DNA from: Clostridiales bacterium
GTDB lineage: Bacteria; Bacillota; Clostridia; Oscillospirales; Oscillospiraceae
Direction: 5' to 3'
Assembly: GCA_902363045.1 (NCBI GenBank)
Contig: CABIYX010000012.1
Span: 1-64,000 of the forward strand
Length of the DNA stretch: 64,000 nt
Part shown: one piece after another, positions 26,681-35,908 of the stretch
Layout of the letters: each line of letters begins with the position of its first letter
Position numbering within the stretch: the stretch's first letter is position 1
Program-made: the position numbers and the translations under genes
The notes under the pieces: model-generated
Told to the model about the DNA's origin: nothing
What the model saw: only the letters and a program-made list of their open reading frames with translations
Database searches by the model: none

Positions 26681-26709
26681 TTGCGCAAACGGCTGGGACG
26701 CTGTATAAT
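26681..26709 (+). promoter_or_regulatory. Sigma-A promoter of the thiamin operon
   Basis: TTGCGC and a perfect TATAAT separated by 17 bases, about 20 bases upstream of the first riboswitch. Confidence 0.7.
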
Positions 26710-26728
26710 AAGCCCAACTTCATAAAGC

Positions 26729-26862
26729 ACCGGGGAGCTTGTATCGGCAGGCTGAGAGGAAGTTGTCCAACTTCGACCCGGCGGGTGTGTCCGCGGCGCC
26801 CTTCCAGGCAGTCCGGTCCGCCCAGCACCTGATGCGGGTAATGCCGCCGGAGGGATCTGCAC
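26729..26862 (+). promoter_or_regulatory. TPP riboswitch (THI-box), first of a tandem pair
   Basis: Carries GGGGAGCTT, the pyrimidine-sensor CAGGCTGAGAGGA, a GACCC strand, then ACCTGATGCGGGTAATGCCG and GGAGGGAT, the blocks of the thiamin-pyrophosphate aptamer. It has an enlarged insert (about 50 bases) between the GACCC and ACCTGAT halves. A terminator follows directly, so TPP binding should stop transcription. Confidence 0.88.
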
Positions 26863-26873
26863 TGTACTCTGTT

Positions 26874-26908
26874 ACGGAGACGCCGGTCCCAGGCGTCTCC
26901 GTTTTTTT
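26874..26908 (+). terminator. Attenuator of the first TPP riboswitch
   Basis: Eleven-base stem ACGGAGACGCC with its complement and seven T residues. Confidence 0.88.
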
Positions 26909-26921
26909 GCACAATTTCATA

Positions 26922-27020
26922 GCAGGGGAGCTTGTGGGCCATTGGCCCGGACAGGCTGAGAGGGAGCTGGAAGCTCCGACCCTTTGACCTGATTTGGATA
27001 ATGCCAACGTAGGAACCACA
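26922..27020 (+). promoter_or_regulatory. TPP riboswitch (THI-box), second of a tandem pair
   Basis: A compact and more canonical copy: GGGGAGCTTG, CAGGCTGAGAGGG, GACCCTTTGACCTGATTTGG, ATAATGCCAACGTAGGAACC. It is followed by its own hairpin with a T-run ahead of thiS. Confidence 0.93.
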
Positions 27021-27025
27021 GTCCG

Positions 27026-27067
27026 CGCCGCGGGGGAACTCCAGTCAGGAGGACCCCGCGGCGTTTT
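27026..27067 (+). terminator. Attenuator of the second TPP riboswitch
   Basis: Ten-base stem CGCCGCGGGG with its complement, then TTTT. The loop holds an AGGAGGA sequence, but the actual thiS site lies after the hairpin, so transcription control is more likely than translation control. Confidence 0.78.
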
Positions 27068-27088
27068 ATGTTTCAGGAGGGATCGCCC

Positions 27089-27283
27089 ATGGTAAAGATC
27101 AATGGAACTGAATTTGAACTGGCCGGACAGACCGTGGCCCAGTATCTGGCTCAGGCCGGATGGGACTCCGCCCGTCTGGCGGTGGAACGCAATGGAGACA
27201 TCGTCCCCCGGGCCCAGTATGGAGAGACCGTTCTGGAGGACGGGGACGTTCTGGAGATCGTCCGCTTTGTGGGGGGTGGTTAA
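27089..27283 (+). CDS. thiS: Thiazole sulfur carrier protein ThiS
   Basis: A 64-residue ubiquitin-like carrier whose C-terminal glycine is adenylated and thiocarboxylated to deliver sulfur to the thiazole ring. It ends in GGG, giving the required di-glycine tail, and has the VERNGDIVPRAQYGETVLEDGD core. CAGGAGG lies eight bases before the ATG. It is the first gene after the tandem riboswitches. Confidence 0.92.
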   Translation: MVKINGTEFELAGQTVAQYLAQAGWDSARLAVERNGDIVPRAQYGETVLEDGDVLEIVRFVGGG

Positions 27284-27284
27284 T

Positions 27285-27926
27285 ATGACCTCACTTCCCT
27301 CCCGGGAATCGATCCGTCTGGCTCGGGAGGCCAGACATGGGCCAGAGCTTCAAGAGCGCTTCTCCGCCGCCTCCGTGGCCGTCTGCGGACTGGGCGGACT
27401 GGGCTCTAACCTAGCCCTCTGTCTGGCACGGGCCGGAGTGGGCCGGCTCCACCTCATCGATTTTGACCGGGTGGACCTGTCCAATCTCCACCGCCAGCAG
27501 TACTTCACCGCCCAGCTGGGGCGGCCCAAAACAGAGGCCCTGCGGGACATCCTGGCCGCCGCCGCCCCCGACGTCACCGTGACCATCCACACCGCCCGGG
27601 TGACTGAGGACAACCTGGACGCCCTCCTGGCGGACTGCCGGATCGTCTGCGAGGCCTTCGACACCCCGGAGGACAAGGCCCTTCTGGTCAACGCCGTGCT
27701 GGAGCGCTTCCCCGACAAGTATGTGGTGGCCGCCTCCGGCATGGCGGGCCTGGGCCCGGCCAATGAGATCCGCACCCGCCGCATCACCCCCCGTTTCTAC
27801 CTCTGCGGCGACGGGACCAGCCAGCTCACCCCTGGTGGTGGGCTCCTGCCCTCCCGGGTGATGCTCTGCGCCGCCCACCAGGCCCACGCCGTCCTCCGTA
27901 TTCTGGCGGAGGAGCCGGACGTCTGA
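27285..27926 (+). CDS. thiF: Sulfur carrier protein adenylyltransferase ThiF
   Basis: Activates the ThiS C terminus with ATP. The short 213-residue clostridial form consists only of the Rossmann-like E1 domain: VAVCGLGGLGSNLALCLARAGVG at the nucleotide loop, LIDFDRVDLSNLHRQQY for ATP and partner contacts. The zinc-binding CxxC pairs of longer E1 enzymes are missing. The start at 27285 lies one base after the thiS stop. Confidence 0.9.
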   Translation: MTSLPSRESIRLAREARHGPELQERFSAASVAVCGLGGLGSNLALCLARAGVGRLHLIDFDRVDLSNLHRQQYFTAQLGRPKTEALRDILAAAAPDVTVTIHTARVTEDNLDALLADCRIVCEAFDTPEDKALLVNAVLERFPDKYVVAASGMAGLGPANEIRTRRITPRFYLCGDGTSQLTPGGGLLPSRVMLCAAHQAHAVLRILAEEPDV

Positions 27927-27970
27927 ATATCACGCTGAAAACACAATGAATACAGAAAGAAGGACATACC

Positions 27971-28738
27971 ATGAACGACACACTGATGCTTGGCGGACGG
28001 GAGTTCCACTCCCGCTTTATCCTGGGCTCCGGGAAGTATTCCCTGAAGCTCATTGAGGCTGCCGTCCGGGACGCCGGGGCGGAACTCATCACCCTGGCGG
28101 TCCGCCGTGCCAACACCCGGGAACAGGAGAACATCCTGGACTACATCCCTAAGGGGGTGACCCTTCTGCCCAACACCTCAGGCGCCCGGAACGCGGAGGA
28201 GGCCGTCCGGATCGCCCGGCTGGCCCGGGAACTGGGCTGCGGCGACTTTGTCAAAGTAGAAATCATGCGGGACAGTAAATACCTCCTGCCGGACAACAAC
28301 GAGACCGTCCGGGCCACGGAGCTGCTGGCCCGGGAGGGCTTTGTGGTCCTGCCCTATATGTACCCCGACCTCTACGCCGCCCGGGCCCTGGCCGACGCCG
28401 GCGCCGCGGCGGTGATGCCCCTGGCCGCTCCTATTGGCTCCAACAAGGGGCTGGCCACCCGGGATTTCATCCAGATCCTCATTGATGAGATCGATCTGCC
28501 CGTCATCGTGGACGCGGGCATCGGCCGCCCCTCCCAGGCCTGTGAGGCCATGGAGATGGGGGCGGCGGCCATTATGGCCAACACCGCCCTGGCCACCGCC
28601 GGGGACCTGCCCCTCATGGCCTCCGCCTTCCGCCAGGCCATCGAGGCAGGCCGGAAGGCCTATCTGTCCGGCCCCGGCCGGGTGCTCAGCCGCGGGGCCG
28701 CCCCGTCCGATCCCCTCACCGGCTTTCTTCGGGACTAA
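27971..28738 (+). CDS. thiG: Thiazole synthase
   Basis: Forms the thiazole phosphate from deoxyxylulose phosphate, dehydroglycine and ThiS thiocarboxylate. The 255-residue TIM barrel starts with [17 protein letters not shown], has the Schiff-base lysine in [10 protein letters not shown] (about 93), and the phosphate-binding APIGSNKGL and [10 protein letters not shown] loops. It lies between thiF and thiH, as expected. Confidence 0.96.
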   Translation: MNDTLMLGGREFHSRFILGSGKYSLKLIEAAVRDAGAELITLAVRRANTREQENILDYIPKGVTLLPNTSGARNAEEAVRIARLARELGCGDFVKVEIMRDSKYLLPDNNETVRATELLAREGFVVLPYMYPDLYAARALADAGAAAVMPLAAPIGSNKGLATRDFIQILIDEIDLPVIVDAGIGRPSQACEAMEMGAAAIMANTALATAGDLPLMASAFRQAIEAGRKAYLSGPGRVLSRGAAPSDPLTGFLRD

Positions 28739-28752
28739 GGGGGCGGGACAGC

Positions 28753-30006
28753 ATGGAAAACCATTTTCTGGTGGACTCTGAATTTCTCTCCCCCCAGGCC
28801 CTGGCCCGGAAGCACCAGCTGGAGACCGACCCCTCCTCCCGGAAGAGCCACATGGAGTATCTGCCCGGCATGGAGCAGCTCCAGTCTGACATCCGGGACA
28901 AGGTGATCGGACAGATGGAGTCCTATGACCCCGCCCGCTATACCGCCCGGGATGTGCGGGCCGCCCTGGACCATGAGACCTGCTCCGTGGAGGACTTTAA
29001 GGCCCTTCTCTCCCCTGCCGCAGAGCCCTTTCTGGAGGAGATGGCCGCCCGGGCCCGTCTGGAAACCAGCCGCCACTTCGGCAATACCGTCTATCTCTTC
29101 ACCCCCCTGTACATCGCCAATTACTGCGAAAACTACTGCGTCTACTGCGGCTTCAACTGCTACAACCACATCCAGCGGATGAAGCTGGATATGGCGCAGA
29201 TCGAGCATGAGATGCAGGTCATCGCCGACAGCGGCATGGAGGAGATCCTGATCCTCACCGGAGAGAGCCGCGCCCAGAGCGATGTGGAATATATCGGCGA
29301 GGCCTGCAAGCTGGCCCGGAAGTACTTCCGCATGGTGGGGCTGGAGATCTACCCCGTCAACACCGACGAGTACCGCTATCTCCACCAGTGCGGGGCCGAC
29401 TATGTCACCGTTTTTCAGGAGACATACGATGCCGACAAGTACGAGACCCTGCACCTGATGGGCCACAAGCGGGTGTGGCCCTACCGCTTCGACGCCCAGG
29501 AGCGCGCCCTTCGGGGCGGGATGCGCGGGGTGGCCTTTTCTGCCCTGCTGGGGCTGTCCGACTTCCGGAAGGACGCCCTGGCCAGCGCCCTGCACCTCTA
29601 CTATCTCCAGCGCAAATATCCCCACGCCGAGATGTCCCTGTCCTGCCCCCGCCTGCGCCCCATCGTCAACAACGACAAGATCTCCCCTCTGGACGTGGGG
29701 GAGCGCCAGCTGTGCCAGGTGCTGTGCGCCTACCGTATCTTCCTCCCCTTCGCCGGGATCACCGTCTCCTCCCGGGAGAGCGATCGCTTCCGCAACGGCA
29801 TCGTCCGGATCGCCGCCACCAAGGTGTCCGCCGGCGTCTCCACCGGCATCGGGGACCACGAGAGTAAATATACCGGGAAGGAGGGGGACGGAGCCCAGGG
29901 GGATGAGCAGTTCGAGATCGATGACAGCCGCAGCTTTGACCAGATGTACCGGGATATGGAGTCCGAGGGGCTCCAACCCGTCCTCAATGACTACCTCTAT
30001 GTCTAA
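28753..30006 (+). CDS. thiH: 2-iminoacetate synthase (radical SAM)
   Basis: Oxygen-sensitive radical-SAM enzyme that cleaves tyrosine to dehydroglycine for ThiG. It has 417 residues, and the iron-sulfur motif is CENYCVYCGFNC (about 126-137), a CxxxCxxC pattern. The use of ThiH rather than the oxidase ThiO fits an anaerobe. It has an eight-base overlap with the following gene. Confidence 0.96.
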   Translation: MENHFLVDSEFLSPQALARKHQLETDPSSRKSHMEYLPGMEQLQSDIRDKVIGQMESYDPARYTARDVRAALDHETCSVEDFKALLSPAAEPFLEEMAARARLETSRHFGNTVYLFTPLYIANYCENYCVYCGFNCYNHIQRMKLDMAQIEHEMQVIADSGMEEILILTGESRAQSDVEYIGEACKLARKYFRMVGLEIYPVNTDEYRYLHQCGADYVTVFQETYDADKYETLHLMGHKRVWPYRFDAQERALRGGMRGVAFSALLGLSDFRKDALASALHLYYLQRKYPHAEMSLSCPRLRPIVNNDKISPLDVGERQLCQVLCAYRIFLPFAGITVSSRESDRFRNGIVRIAATKVSAGVSTGIGDHESKYTGKEGDGAQGDEQFEIDDSRSFDQMYRDMESEGLQPVLNDYLYV

Positions 30007-30622
30007 GCTGATCTGTGTCACCAGCCGCACCTTGTGCCCCTCCCCCTTTCTCCCCCGTCTGGAGGCCATCGCCCGGGCCGGAGCCGGGGCCATCCTCCTC
30101 CGGGAGAAGGACCTGACACCGGAGGAATATGCCTCCCTTGCCTGTCCAGTCTTAGCCCTGTGCCGTCAGGCCGGGATCCCCTGCATCCTCCATAACCATC
30201 CGGAGGCCACCCTGACCCTGGGTGCGGACGCCCTCCATCTGCCCATGCCCGCCCTCCGGGGCCTGGACGAAGCGGTCCGGGCCCGTTTTGCCCAACTTGG
30301 AGCCTCCTGCCACTCTCTGGAGGAGGCCCGGGAGGCTCAGGCCCTGGGCTGCACATATATCACTTTGGGACACATCTTCCCCACCGGCTGCAAGCCGGGC
30401 GTCCCGCCCCGGGGCGTGGAGCTGCTCCGGCAGGTCTGCCGGGCAGTCCCTCTCCCGGTGTATGCCATCGGCGGGATCTCTCCGGAGCTGTTCCCCGCCG
30501 TGCTTCAGGCCGGGGCCGCGGGGGCCTGTGTGATGAGCGGCCCCATGACCTGTCCCGACGTCCGGGCCTATTTCCAGTCCTTTCAGGACCGCGCCCCCGG
30601 CGCAGAGAGGAGCCAGCTATGA
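29999..30622 (+). CDS. tenI: TenI-type thiazole tautomerase (ThiE-like fold)
   Basis: A 207-residue member of the ThiE/TenI barrel family. The sequence agrees better with Ten[11 protein letters not shown] in place of the VHLGQ motif of Thi[12 protein letters not shown], and [23 protein letters not shown], close to the [20 protein letters not shown] segment of Bacillus TenI, whose histidine acts in thiazole tautomerisation. The phosphate-binding AIGGISPE and CVMSGPM ends are present. It overlaps thiH and thiD. TenI converts the ThiG product to its aromatic tautomer; a thiamin-phosphate synthase role cannot be excluded without testing. Confidence 0.75.
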   Translation: MSKLICVTSRTLCPSPFLPRLEAIARAGAGAILLREKDLTPEEYASLACPVLALCRQAGIPCILHNHPEATLTLGADALHLPMPALRGLDEAVRARFAQLGASCHSLEEAREAQALGCTYITLGHIFPTGCKPGVPPRGVELLRQVCRAVPLPVYAIGGISPELFPAVLQAGAAGACVMSGPMTCPDVRAYFQSFQDRAPGAERSQL

Positions 30623-31407
30623 AAACAGCCCTGTCCATTGCCGGCAGCGACCCCAGCGGCGGGGCCGGCATCCAGGCAGACCTCAAGACCATGACCATGC
30701 ATGGGGTGTACGCCATGAGCGCCGTCACCGCCCTCACCGCGCAGAACACCACCGGCGTCCGGGGGGTACTGGAGTGCTCCCCAGAATTTCTCGCCCTCCA
30801 GCTGGACTGTATCTTTTCTGACATCGTCCCGGACGCTGTGAAAACAGGGATGGTATCTTCCGCTCCCCTCATCCGGGTCATTGTGGATCGGCTGATCCAC
30901 TACCAGGCTCAAAACCTGGTGGTAGACCCAGTAATGGTGTCCACCAGCGGCTCCCGCCTGCTGGAGGAGGCAGCATTGGAGGCACTGCGGGAGCGGCTGC
31001 TCCCCCTGGCCATCCTCATCACACCCAACATCCCAGAGGCGGAGGTTCTCTCTGGTCTGAGCATCCAGGATGAGCAGGGAATGGAGGAAGCAGCCCGGAT
31101 CATCGGCGACTCTTGCGGCTGCGCCGTGTTGTGCAAAGGGGGGCACGCCATCCAGGACGCCGACGATGTGCTTTATAACCGGGGACAATTACGCTGGTTT
31201 CGGGGTGAGCGGATCGATAATCCCAACACCCACGGCACTGGCTGCACCCTCTCCTCCGCCATCGCCGCAAACCTGGCTCTGGGCCTCCCCCTGGAGGAGT
31301 CCGTGGCCCGGGCCAAGGACTACCTCTCCGGCGCTCTGCGCGCCATGCTGGATCTGGGTGCCGGCTCCGGTCCCCTGAACCACGCATACCCTCTGACAGA
31401 ACACTGA
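30619..31407 (+). CDS. thiD: Hydroxymethylpyrimidine/phosphomethylpyrimidine kinase
   Basis: Phosphorylates the HMP moiety twice to give HMP pyrophosphate. It has 262 residues of the ribokinase fold, with [19 protein letters not shown] at the N terminus, [15 protein letters not shown] in the middle, and the anion hole [20 protein letters not shown] near residue 205. It overlaps the tenI-like gene as ATGA. Confidence 0.96.
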   Translation: MKTALSIAGSDPSGGAGIQADLKTMTMHGVYAMSAVTALTAQNTTGVRGVLECSPEFLALQLDCIFSDIVPDAVKTGMVSSAPLIRVIVDRLIHYQAQNLVVDPVMVSTSGSRLLEEAALEALRERLLPLAILITPNIPEAEVLSGLSIQDEQGMEEAARIIGDSCGCAVLCKGGHAIQDADDVLYNRGQLRWFRGERIDNPNTHGTGCTLSSAIAANLALGLPLEESVARAKDYLSGALRAMLDLGAGSGPLNHAYPLTEH

Positions 31408-31441
31408 AAGCCCCGTTAAAATAACAGAAGGAGACTGCCAC

Positions 31442-32749
31442 ATGAATCGAAACTATACCACACAGATGGATGCCGCCCGCCGCGGCATCCTCACCCCTGA
31501 ATTGGAGATTGTTGCCCGGAAGGAGCAGATGCGCCCTGAGGAGCTCATGCCACTGGTGGCAGAGGGCAAGGTCGCCATCCCCGCAAACCGCCTGCACACC
31601 TGCCTGGATGCCCAGGGAATCGGTTCTATGCTCCGCACCAAGATCAATGTAAACCTGGGAGTCTCCCGGGACTGCAAGGACTATGATGTGGAGATGGAAA
31701 AGGTCCGCTCCGCAGTGTCTATGGGTGCAGAAGCCATCATGGACCTGTCCAGCCACGGCGACACCCAGCCCTTCCGCCGGAAACTCACCGCCGAGTGCCC
31801 CGCTATGATCGGCACTGTTCCTGTTTACGACAGCGTCATTCACTATCAGCGAGATCTGGATACCTTATCTGCCCGGGACTTTATTGACGTGATCCGCCTC
31901 CATGCCCAGGACGGAGTGGACTTCGTCACCCTCCACTGCGGCATTACACGAAAGACCATCGACCAGATCCGGAAGCATAAGCGGAAAATGAATATCGTCT
32001 CCCGGGGCGGCTCCCTGGTGTTCGCCTGGATGTGCATGACCGGGGAGGAGAACCCCTTCTACGAATATTATGATGAGATCCTGGACATCTGCCGGGAGTA
32101 CGATGTGACCATCTCCCTGGGGGACGCCTGCCGCCCCGGCTGTCTGGCCGATGCCACCGACGTGTGCCAGATCGAGGAGCTGGTCCGGCTGGGCGAGCTG
32201 ACCCGCCGTGCCTGGGACAAGGACGTGCAGGTCATGGTGGAGGGCCCCGGCCATGTGCCTCTGGACCAGATCGCCGCCAACATGAAGGTCCAGCAGACCA
32301 TCTGCATGGGCGCCCCCTTCTATGTACTTGGCCCTCTGGTCACCGACATCGCCCCCGGTTACGATCATATCACTGCCGCCATCGGCGGAGCAGTAGCCGC
32401 TATGCATGGGGCCGCCTTCCTGTGCTATGTCACCCCCGCCGAGCACCTGGCCCTCCCCAACCTGGATGACGTGAAGCAGGGCATCATCGCCAGCAAGATC
32501 GCCGCCCACGCCGCCGACATCGCCAAGGGCGTCCGGGGCGCCCGGGAGATCGATGACAAAATGGGGGACGCCCGCCGCGCCCTGGACTGGGAGGGCCAAT
32601 GGGCCTGTGCCCTGGACCCGGAGACCGCCAGATCCATCCGGGCCGGCCGCGCCCCGGAGCACGATGACTCCTGCTCCATGTGCGGCAAGTTCTGCGCCGT
32701 GCGCAGCATGAACAAGGCTCTCAATGGGGAGCACATCGATATTCTCTGA
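31442..32749 (+). CDS. thiC: Phosphomethylpyrimidine synthase
   Basis: Radical-SAM rearrangement of aminoimidazole ribotide to HMP phosphate. It has 435 residues, the form without the long N-terminal extension. The noncanonical C-terminal cluster motif is [10 protein letters not shown] (about 411), with a CxxCxxxxC-like pattern preceded by [15 protein letters not shown] and [11 protein letters not shown] lie in the barrel. An AGAAGGAGA site precedes the ATG. It is the last gene of the operon. Confidence 0.96.
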   Translation: MNRNYTTQMDAARRGILTPELEIVARKEQMRPEELMPLVAEGKVAIPANRLHTCLDAQGIGSMLRTKINVNLGVSRDCKDYDVEMEKVRSAVSMGAEAIMDLSSHGDTQPFRRKLTAECPAMIGTVPVYDSVIHYQRDLDTLSARDFIDVIRLHAQDGVDFVTLHCGITRKTIDQIRKHKRKMNIVSRGGSLVFAWMCMTGEENPFYEYYDEILDICREYDVTISLGDACRPGCLADATDVCQIEELVRLGELTRRAWDKDVQVMVEGPGHVPLDQIAANMKVQQTICMGAPFYVLGPLVTDIAPGYDHITAAIGGAVAAMHGAAFLCYVTPAEHLALPNLDDVKQGIIASKIAAHAADIAKGVRGAREIDDKMGDARRALDWEGQWACALDPETARSIRAGRAPEHDDSCSMCGKFCAVRSMNKALNGEHIDIL

Positions 32750-32789
32750 TCTCACCCGGCTGAACCTTTCCTGTCTCTTGCCCTCGAAT

Positions 32790-32825
32790 GAAGGACCAGG
32801 CCGCCAGGCCTGGTCCTTCTTTTTT
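32790..32825 (+). terminator. Terminator of the thiamin operon
   Basis: Thirteen-base stem GAAGGACCAGGCC with its complement, then six T residues. Confidence 0.88.
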
Positions 32826-32895
32826 CAAGCAGTCCCGTTTTTCCGCTTCCGTCATAGGATAGAGGGAATGACACTGATTTGGGAGGTACCGTTAC

Positions 32896-33492
32896 ATGGA
32901 TCAGCAGCTGTCGGAACGCGGCCTTTCGCTGCGCCCCTTTGACCCCGAGGTCTTTGCCCGGGTCTGGAGCCGGGTCATGCCCGACCAGGCCCTCAGCCCC
33001 ATCCAGCCCGCGCTCCCCGCGCTCCGTTCCCCGACGCGGGCCGCCTCCGCTCCGGAGCCCTCCCCCGCCCCCTCCTGCCTGGGGGAGGGCTCCGCCCGGT
33101 ATGTCCCACAGCTGGAGGCGCTCATGGATCAGCTCCACACCGCTCTGAGCTCAGTCCGCCAGCTGGCCCGCCGGGGCGGAGGCTGGGCCGCCCGCCTGCT
33201 GGCCTCCCTCGCCGCCGACCAGCAGCGGCAGCTCCGCCGCCTGGCCGCCGCCTATTTCCTCATCACCGGCCGGCGCTACGTCCCCAAGGGGCAGGGCGCT
33301 TGCTCCTCCGGGCCGCTGTCCTCCGCCCTGCGCGCCCTGTTTCAACAGGCCCAGCAATGCGCCGCCCAGGCCGCCGGTCTGGCCCGGACCGTCTCAGATG
33401 ATCCCTGTCTCAGCCGCCTGCTGGAGGACATCCAGGACGAGGCACAGTCCCACGCCGCCCAGATCCGGGTCCTTCTGGAGGGGCTTCTGTAA
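32896..33492 (+). CDS. Hypothetical helical (possibly ferritin-like) protein
   Basis: A 198-residue protein with GGGAGGT upstream of the ATG. A Pro/Ala/Ser-rich stretch (about 30-66) separates a short N terminus from a helical C-terminal part. LAADQQRQLRRLAAAYFLITGRRY and LLEDIQDEAQSHAAQIRVLL resemble two helices of the ferritin-like bundle seen in some Clostridia, but the usual ExxH metal ligands are incomplete. There is no signal peptide. I do not recognise a family with confidence. Confidence 0.6.
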   Translation: MDQQLSERGLSLRPFDPEVFARVWSRVMPDQALSPIQPALPALRSPTRAASAPEPSPAPSCLGEGSARYVPQLEALMDQLHTALSSVRQLARRGGGWAARLLASLAADQQRQLRRLAAAYFLITGRRYVPKGQGACSSGPLSSALRALFQQAQQCAAQAAGLARTVSDDPCLSRLLEDIQDEAQSHAAQIRVLLEGLL

Positions 33493-33585
33493 AAATTCCC
33501 CTGGTCACGGGCCGCCTCCTGTGGTAAAGTGGGGACAGACGCGCCCTCCGCCGGACGGAGCCCGCGCCGGAAAGGGGCTGCTGCC

Positions 33586-34551
33586 ATGATCCGCACCACA
33601 CACTTCCGCTATCCCTCCGCCCGGGACGGCTGTTCCATCCACGCTCAGGAGTGGGCCCCGGAGGGACCGCCCCGGGGGATCGTTCAGCTGGTCCACGGGA
33701 TCTCAGAGCACATCGGCCGCTATGATGAGACCGCCCGTTTTTTGGCGGAGCACGGTCTTTTGGTGTGCGGCGGGGACCATCTGGGCCACGGACAGACGGC
33801 GGCCGATGGCTCCTACGGCTTCTTCGCCCCGGAAAACGGCTGGTCCCTGGCGGCCCGGGACGTCCGCTCCCTGCGGGAGCTGGAGGGGGCGCGCCACCCG
33901 GACCTCCCCTATTTTCTCCTGGGGCACTCCATGGGCTCCTTTCTCACCCGGACCTATCTGATCCTGTGGCCGGGCACCGTGTCCGGCGCGGTGCTGATGG
34001 GCACCGGGCAGGAGCCCGCCCCCCTGATCGCATTGGGCAGGCGTGCCGCGGCCCTGGAGTGCCGCCGCCTGGGTCCCCGCGGGGTCAGTCCGCTGGTACA
34101 CTCCCTGTCGCTTGGAGCGTACAACAGGCGGTTCCGCCCCAACCGCACCGCCTCCGACTGGCTCTCCCGGGATCCGGCGGAGGTGGACGCCTTTCTCGCC
34201 GACCCCCTCTGCCAGTTCCGGCCCACCGTCTCCCTGTTCCGGGACATGATGGGCGGGCTCCACCTGATCGCCCGGCGGGACCAGCTGGCCCGGATGGATC
34301 CCTCCGTCCCGGTCTGCTTTCTCTCCGGCCAGGAGGACCCGGTGGGCGGCATGGGCCGCGGCGTGGAACAGGTGGTCCGAATGTTTCAGGACGCCGGCTG
34401 CCGGGACCTCTCCCTCCACCTCTATCCCGGGGCCCGGCATGAACTCTTCCATGAGCAGAACCGCCGGGAGGTGTGGGCCGATCTGCTGGACTGGCTGGAA
34501 GACCGTCTGCCGCCCTCCGGCCCACTTGACGGAGGAACGCCGAACGGCTAA
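33586..34551 (+). CDS. Alpha/beta hydrolase, monoacylglycerol lipase/lysophospholipase type
   Basis: A 321-residue cytosolic hydrolase of the Hydrolase_4 family. The nucleophile elbow is GHSMGS (Ser about 114), the acid is in SGQEDPVGG (about 250), and the histidine in GARHELFHE (about 285). VQLVHGISEHIGRYDE carries the oxyanion histidine-glycine. Family members release free fatty acids from lysolipids or monoglycerides; the true substrate is unknown. The start is at 33586, where GGAAAGGGG lies upstream. Confidence 0.87.
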   Translation: MIRTTHFRYPSARDGCSIHAQEWAPEGPPRGIVQLVHGISEHIGRYDETARFLAEHGLLVCGGDHLGHGQTAADGSYGFFAPENGWSLAARDVRSLRELEGARHPDLPYFLLGHSMGSFLTRTYLILWPGTVSGAVLMGTGQEPAPLIALGRRAAALECRRLGPRGVSPLVHSLSLGAYNRRFRPNRTASDWLSRDPAEVDAFLADPLCQFRPTVSLFRDMMGGLHLIARRDQLARMDPSVPVCFLSGQEDPVGGMGRGVEQVVRMFQDAGCRDLSLHLYPGARHELFHEQNRREVWADLLDWLEDRLPPSGPLDGGTPNG

Positions 34552-34583
34552 AATACAAAAGAATTGTATAAGGAGGGGTTTTT

Positions 34584-35597
34584 GTGACCTATCAAGACGT
34601 ACTGGCGGCCGCCCGCACCTGCAGCGGTCCCTACTGTAAAGCCTGCCCGGTATGCAATGGCCGGGCCTGCGGCAGCACGATGCCCGGTCCGGGCTCCAAG
34701 GGCACCGGCACCGTGGCCGTCCGCAACTACGAGGCATGGCAGTCTCTCTGCCTCAACATGGACACCATCTGCGAGAACAAACCGGTGGACACCCGCTTCT
34801 CTTTCTTTGGCGAGACTTATCAGCTCCCCGTCTTTGCCGGCCCTGTGGGCGCGGTGAACCTCCACTATGGGGACAAGTTCAACGACATGGAGTACAACAA
34901 CATCCTGGTCCCCGCCTGTGCGGATGCAGGCATTGCCGCCTTCACTGGCGACGGCACCAACCCGGATGTGTTCACCGCCGCCGCTGCCGCCATCGGCGCC
35001 GCCGGGGGCCGGGGCATCCCCACGGTGAAGCCCTGGGACCGGGATACCCTGTACGCCAAGCTGGACAGCGCCAAGGCCTCCGGGGCCAAGGTGTTCGCCA
35101 TGGACATCGACGCCGCCGGCCTGCCCTTCCTCAAGGGGCTGACACCTCCCGCCGGCTCCAAGACGGTGCAGGAGCTGCGGGAGATCATCGAGTATGTCAA
35201 GCTCCCCTTCCTCATCAAAGGCATCATGACCGCTGCGGGGGCCCGGAAGGCCCTGGAGGCCGGCGCCTCCGGCATCATCGTCTCCAACCACGGCGGCCGC
35301 GTCCAGGACGGCGTCCCCGCCACCGCCCAGGTCCTGCCCGCCATCGCCGACGCGGTGAAGGGGCAGATGACCATTCTGGTGGACGGCGGCATCCGCACTG
35401 GTGTGGATGTGTGCAAGGCCCTGGCCCTGGGGGCCGATGGCGTGCTGCTGGCCCGCCCATACGTCACCGCAGTCTACGGCGGTGGGGCGGAGGGCGTCCG
35501 GCTGCTCACCCAGAAACTGAAGGGCGAGCTGGAGGACACCATGGCCATGTGCGGCGTTCACAGCCTGTCCGAGATCTCACGGGAGCTGCTGTTCTAA
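34584..35597 (+). CDS. FMN-dependent alpha-hydroxy-acid dehydrogenase with Cys-rich N terminus
   Basis: A 337-residue member of the lactate/glycolate oxidase FMN barrel family. The active-site histidine is in IIVSNHGGRVQDG (usually SNHGGRQLD), and the FMN phosphate loop is ILVDGGIRTGVDVCKALALGADGVLLARP. The GTG start at 34584 has AAGGAGGGG upstream. Unusually, the first 35 residues hold six cysteines (CSGPYCKACPVCNGRACG), a possible iron-sulfur site that could pass electrons to ferredoxin in an anaerobe instead of oxygen. Substrate unknown. Confidence 0.82.
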   Translation: MTYQDVLAAARTCSGPYCKACPVCNGRACGSTMPGPGSKGTGTVAVRNYEAWQSLCLNMDTICENKPVDTRFSFFGETYQLPVFAGPVGAVNLHYGDKFNDMEYNNILVPACADAGIAAFTGDGTNPDVFTAAAAAIGAAGGRGIPTVKPWDRDTLYAKLDSAKASGAKVFAMDIDAAGLPFLKGLTPPAGSKTVQELREIIEYVKLPFLIKGIMTAAGARKALEAGASGIIVSNHGGRVQDGVPATAQVLPAIADAVKGQMTILVDGGIRTGVDVCKALALGADGVLLARPYVTAVYGGGAEGVRLLTQKLKGELEDTMAMCGVHSLSEISRELLF

Positions 35598-35642
35598 GCC
35601 CCCGCCAGCCGCAAAACAAATCCCGCCGGCCCTGTCGGCCAA

Positions 35643-35683
35643 CCCGCCCGGTATCGGAGATACTGGGCGGGATTTTGTTTTTC
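35643..35683 (+). terminator. Terminator after the alpha-hydroxy-acid dehydrogenase gene
   Basis: Stem CCCGCCC-GTAT with ATAC-GGGCGGG followed by TTTTGTTTTT. Confidence 0.8.
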
Positions 35684-35758
35684 CCCGCAGGCCGCCGTTT
35701 TTATTTTTTGTATATTTCGTCATTTTTTATTCTTTTCATATAAATTAATATGTGCATA

Positions 35759-35787
35759 TTGAAAGAGAAAGCACTCTGTGATATAAT
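35759..35787 (+). promoter_or_regulatory. Sigma-A promoter of the M14 peptidase gene
   Basis: TTGAAA and TATAAT with a 17-base spacer, about 115 bases upstream of the ATG. The remaining bases between the preceding terminator and this gene hold nothing else I recognise. Confidence 0.75.
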
Positions 35788-35908
35788 ACGATCAACCATT
35801 TGGAGCGAGGCTTTGGACCACCGGAAAGGAGAAAAAATGTTGTGTCAGGCGTCCACTCCCGCTCCTCATCGGCCCTGTTCTCAGCTTGAAAAGAAAAGGA
35901 GTGTTAAC

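Noticed and set aside
26739-26987. Short plus-strand reading frame in the thiamin leader
   Set aside because: It lies across two TPP aptamers and a terminator, whose RNA structure explains the conservation.
29999-30622. Annotation as ordinary thiamin-phosphate synthase
   Set aside because: Motifs fit TenI better than ThiE, as explained in the gene entry, though activity remains untested.
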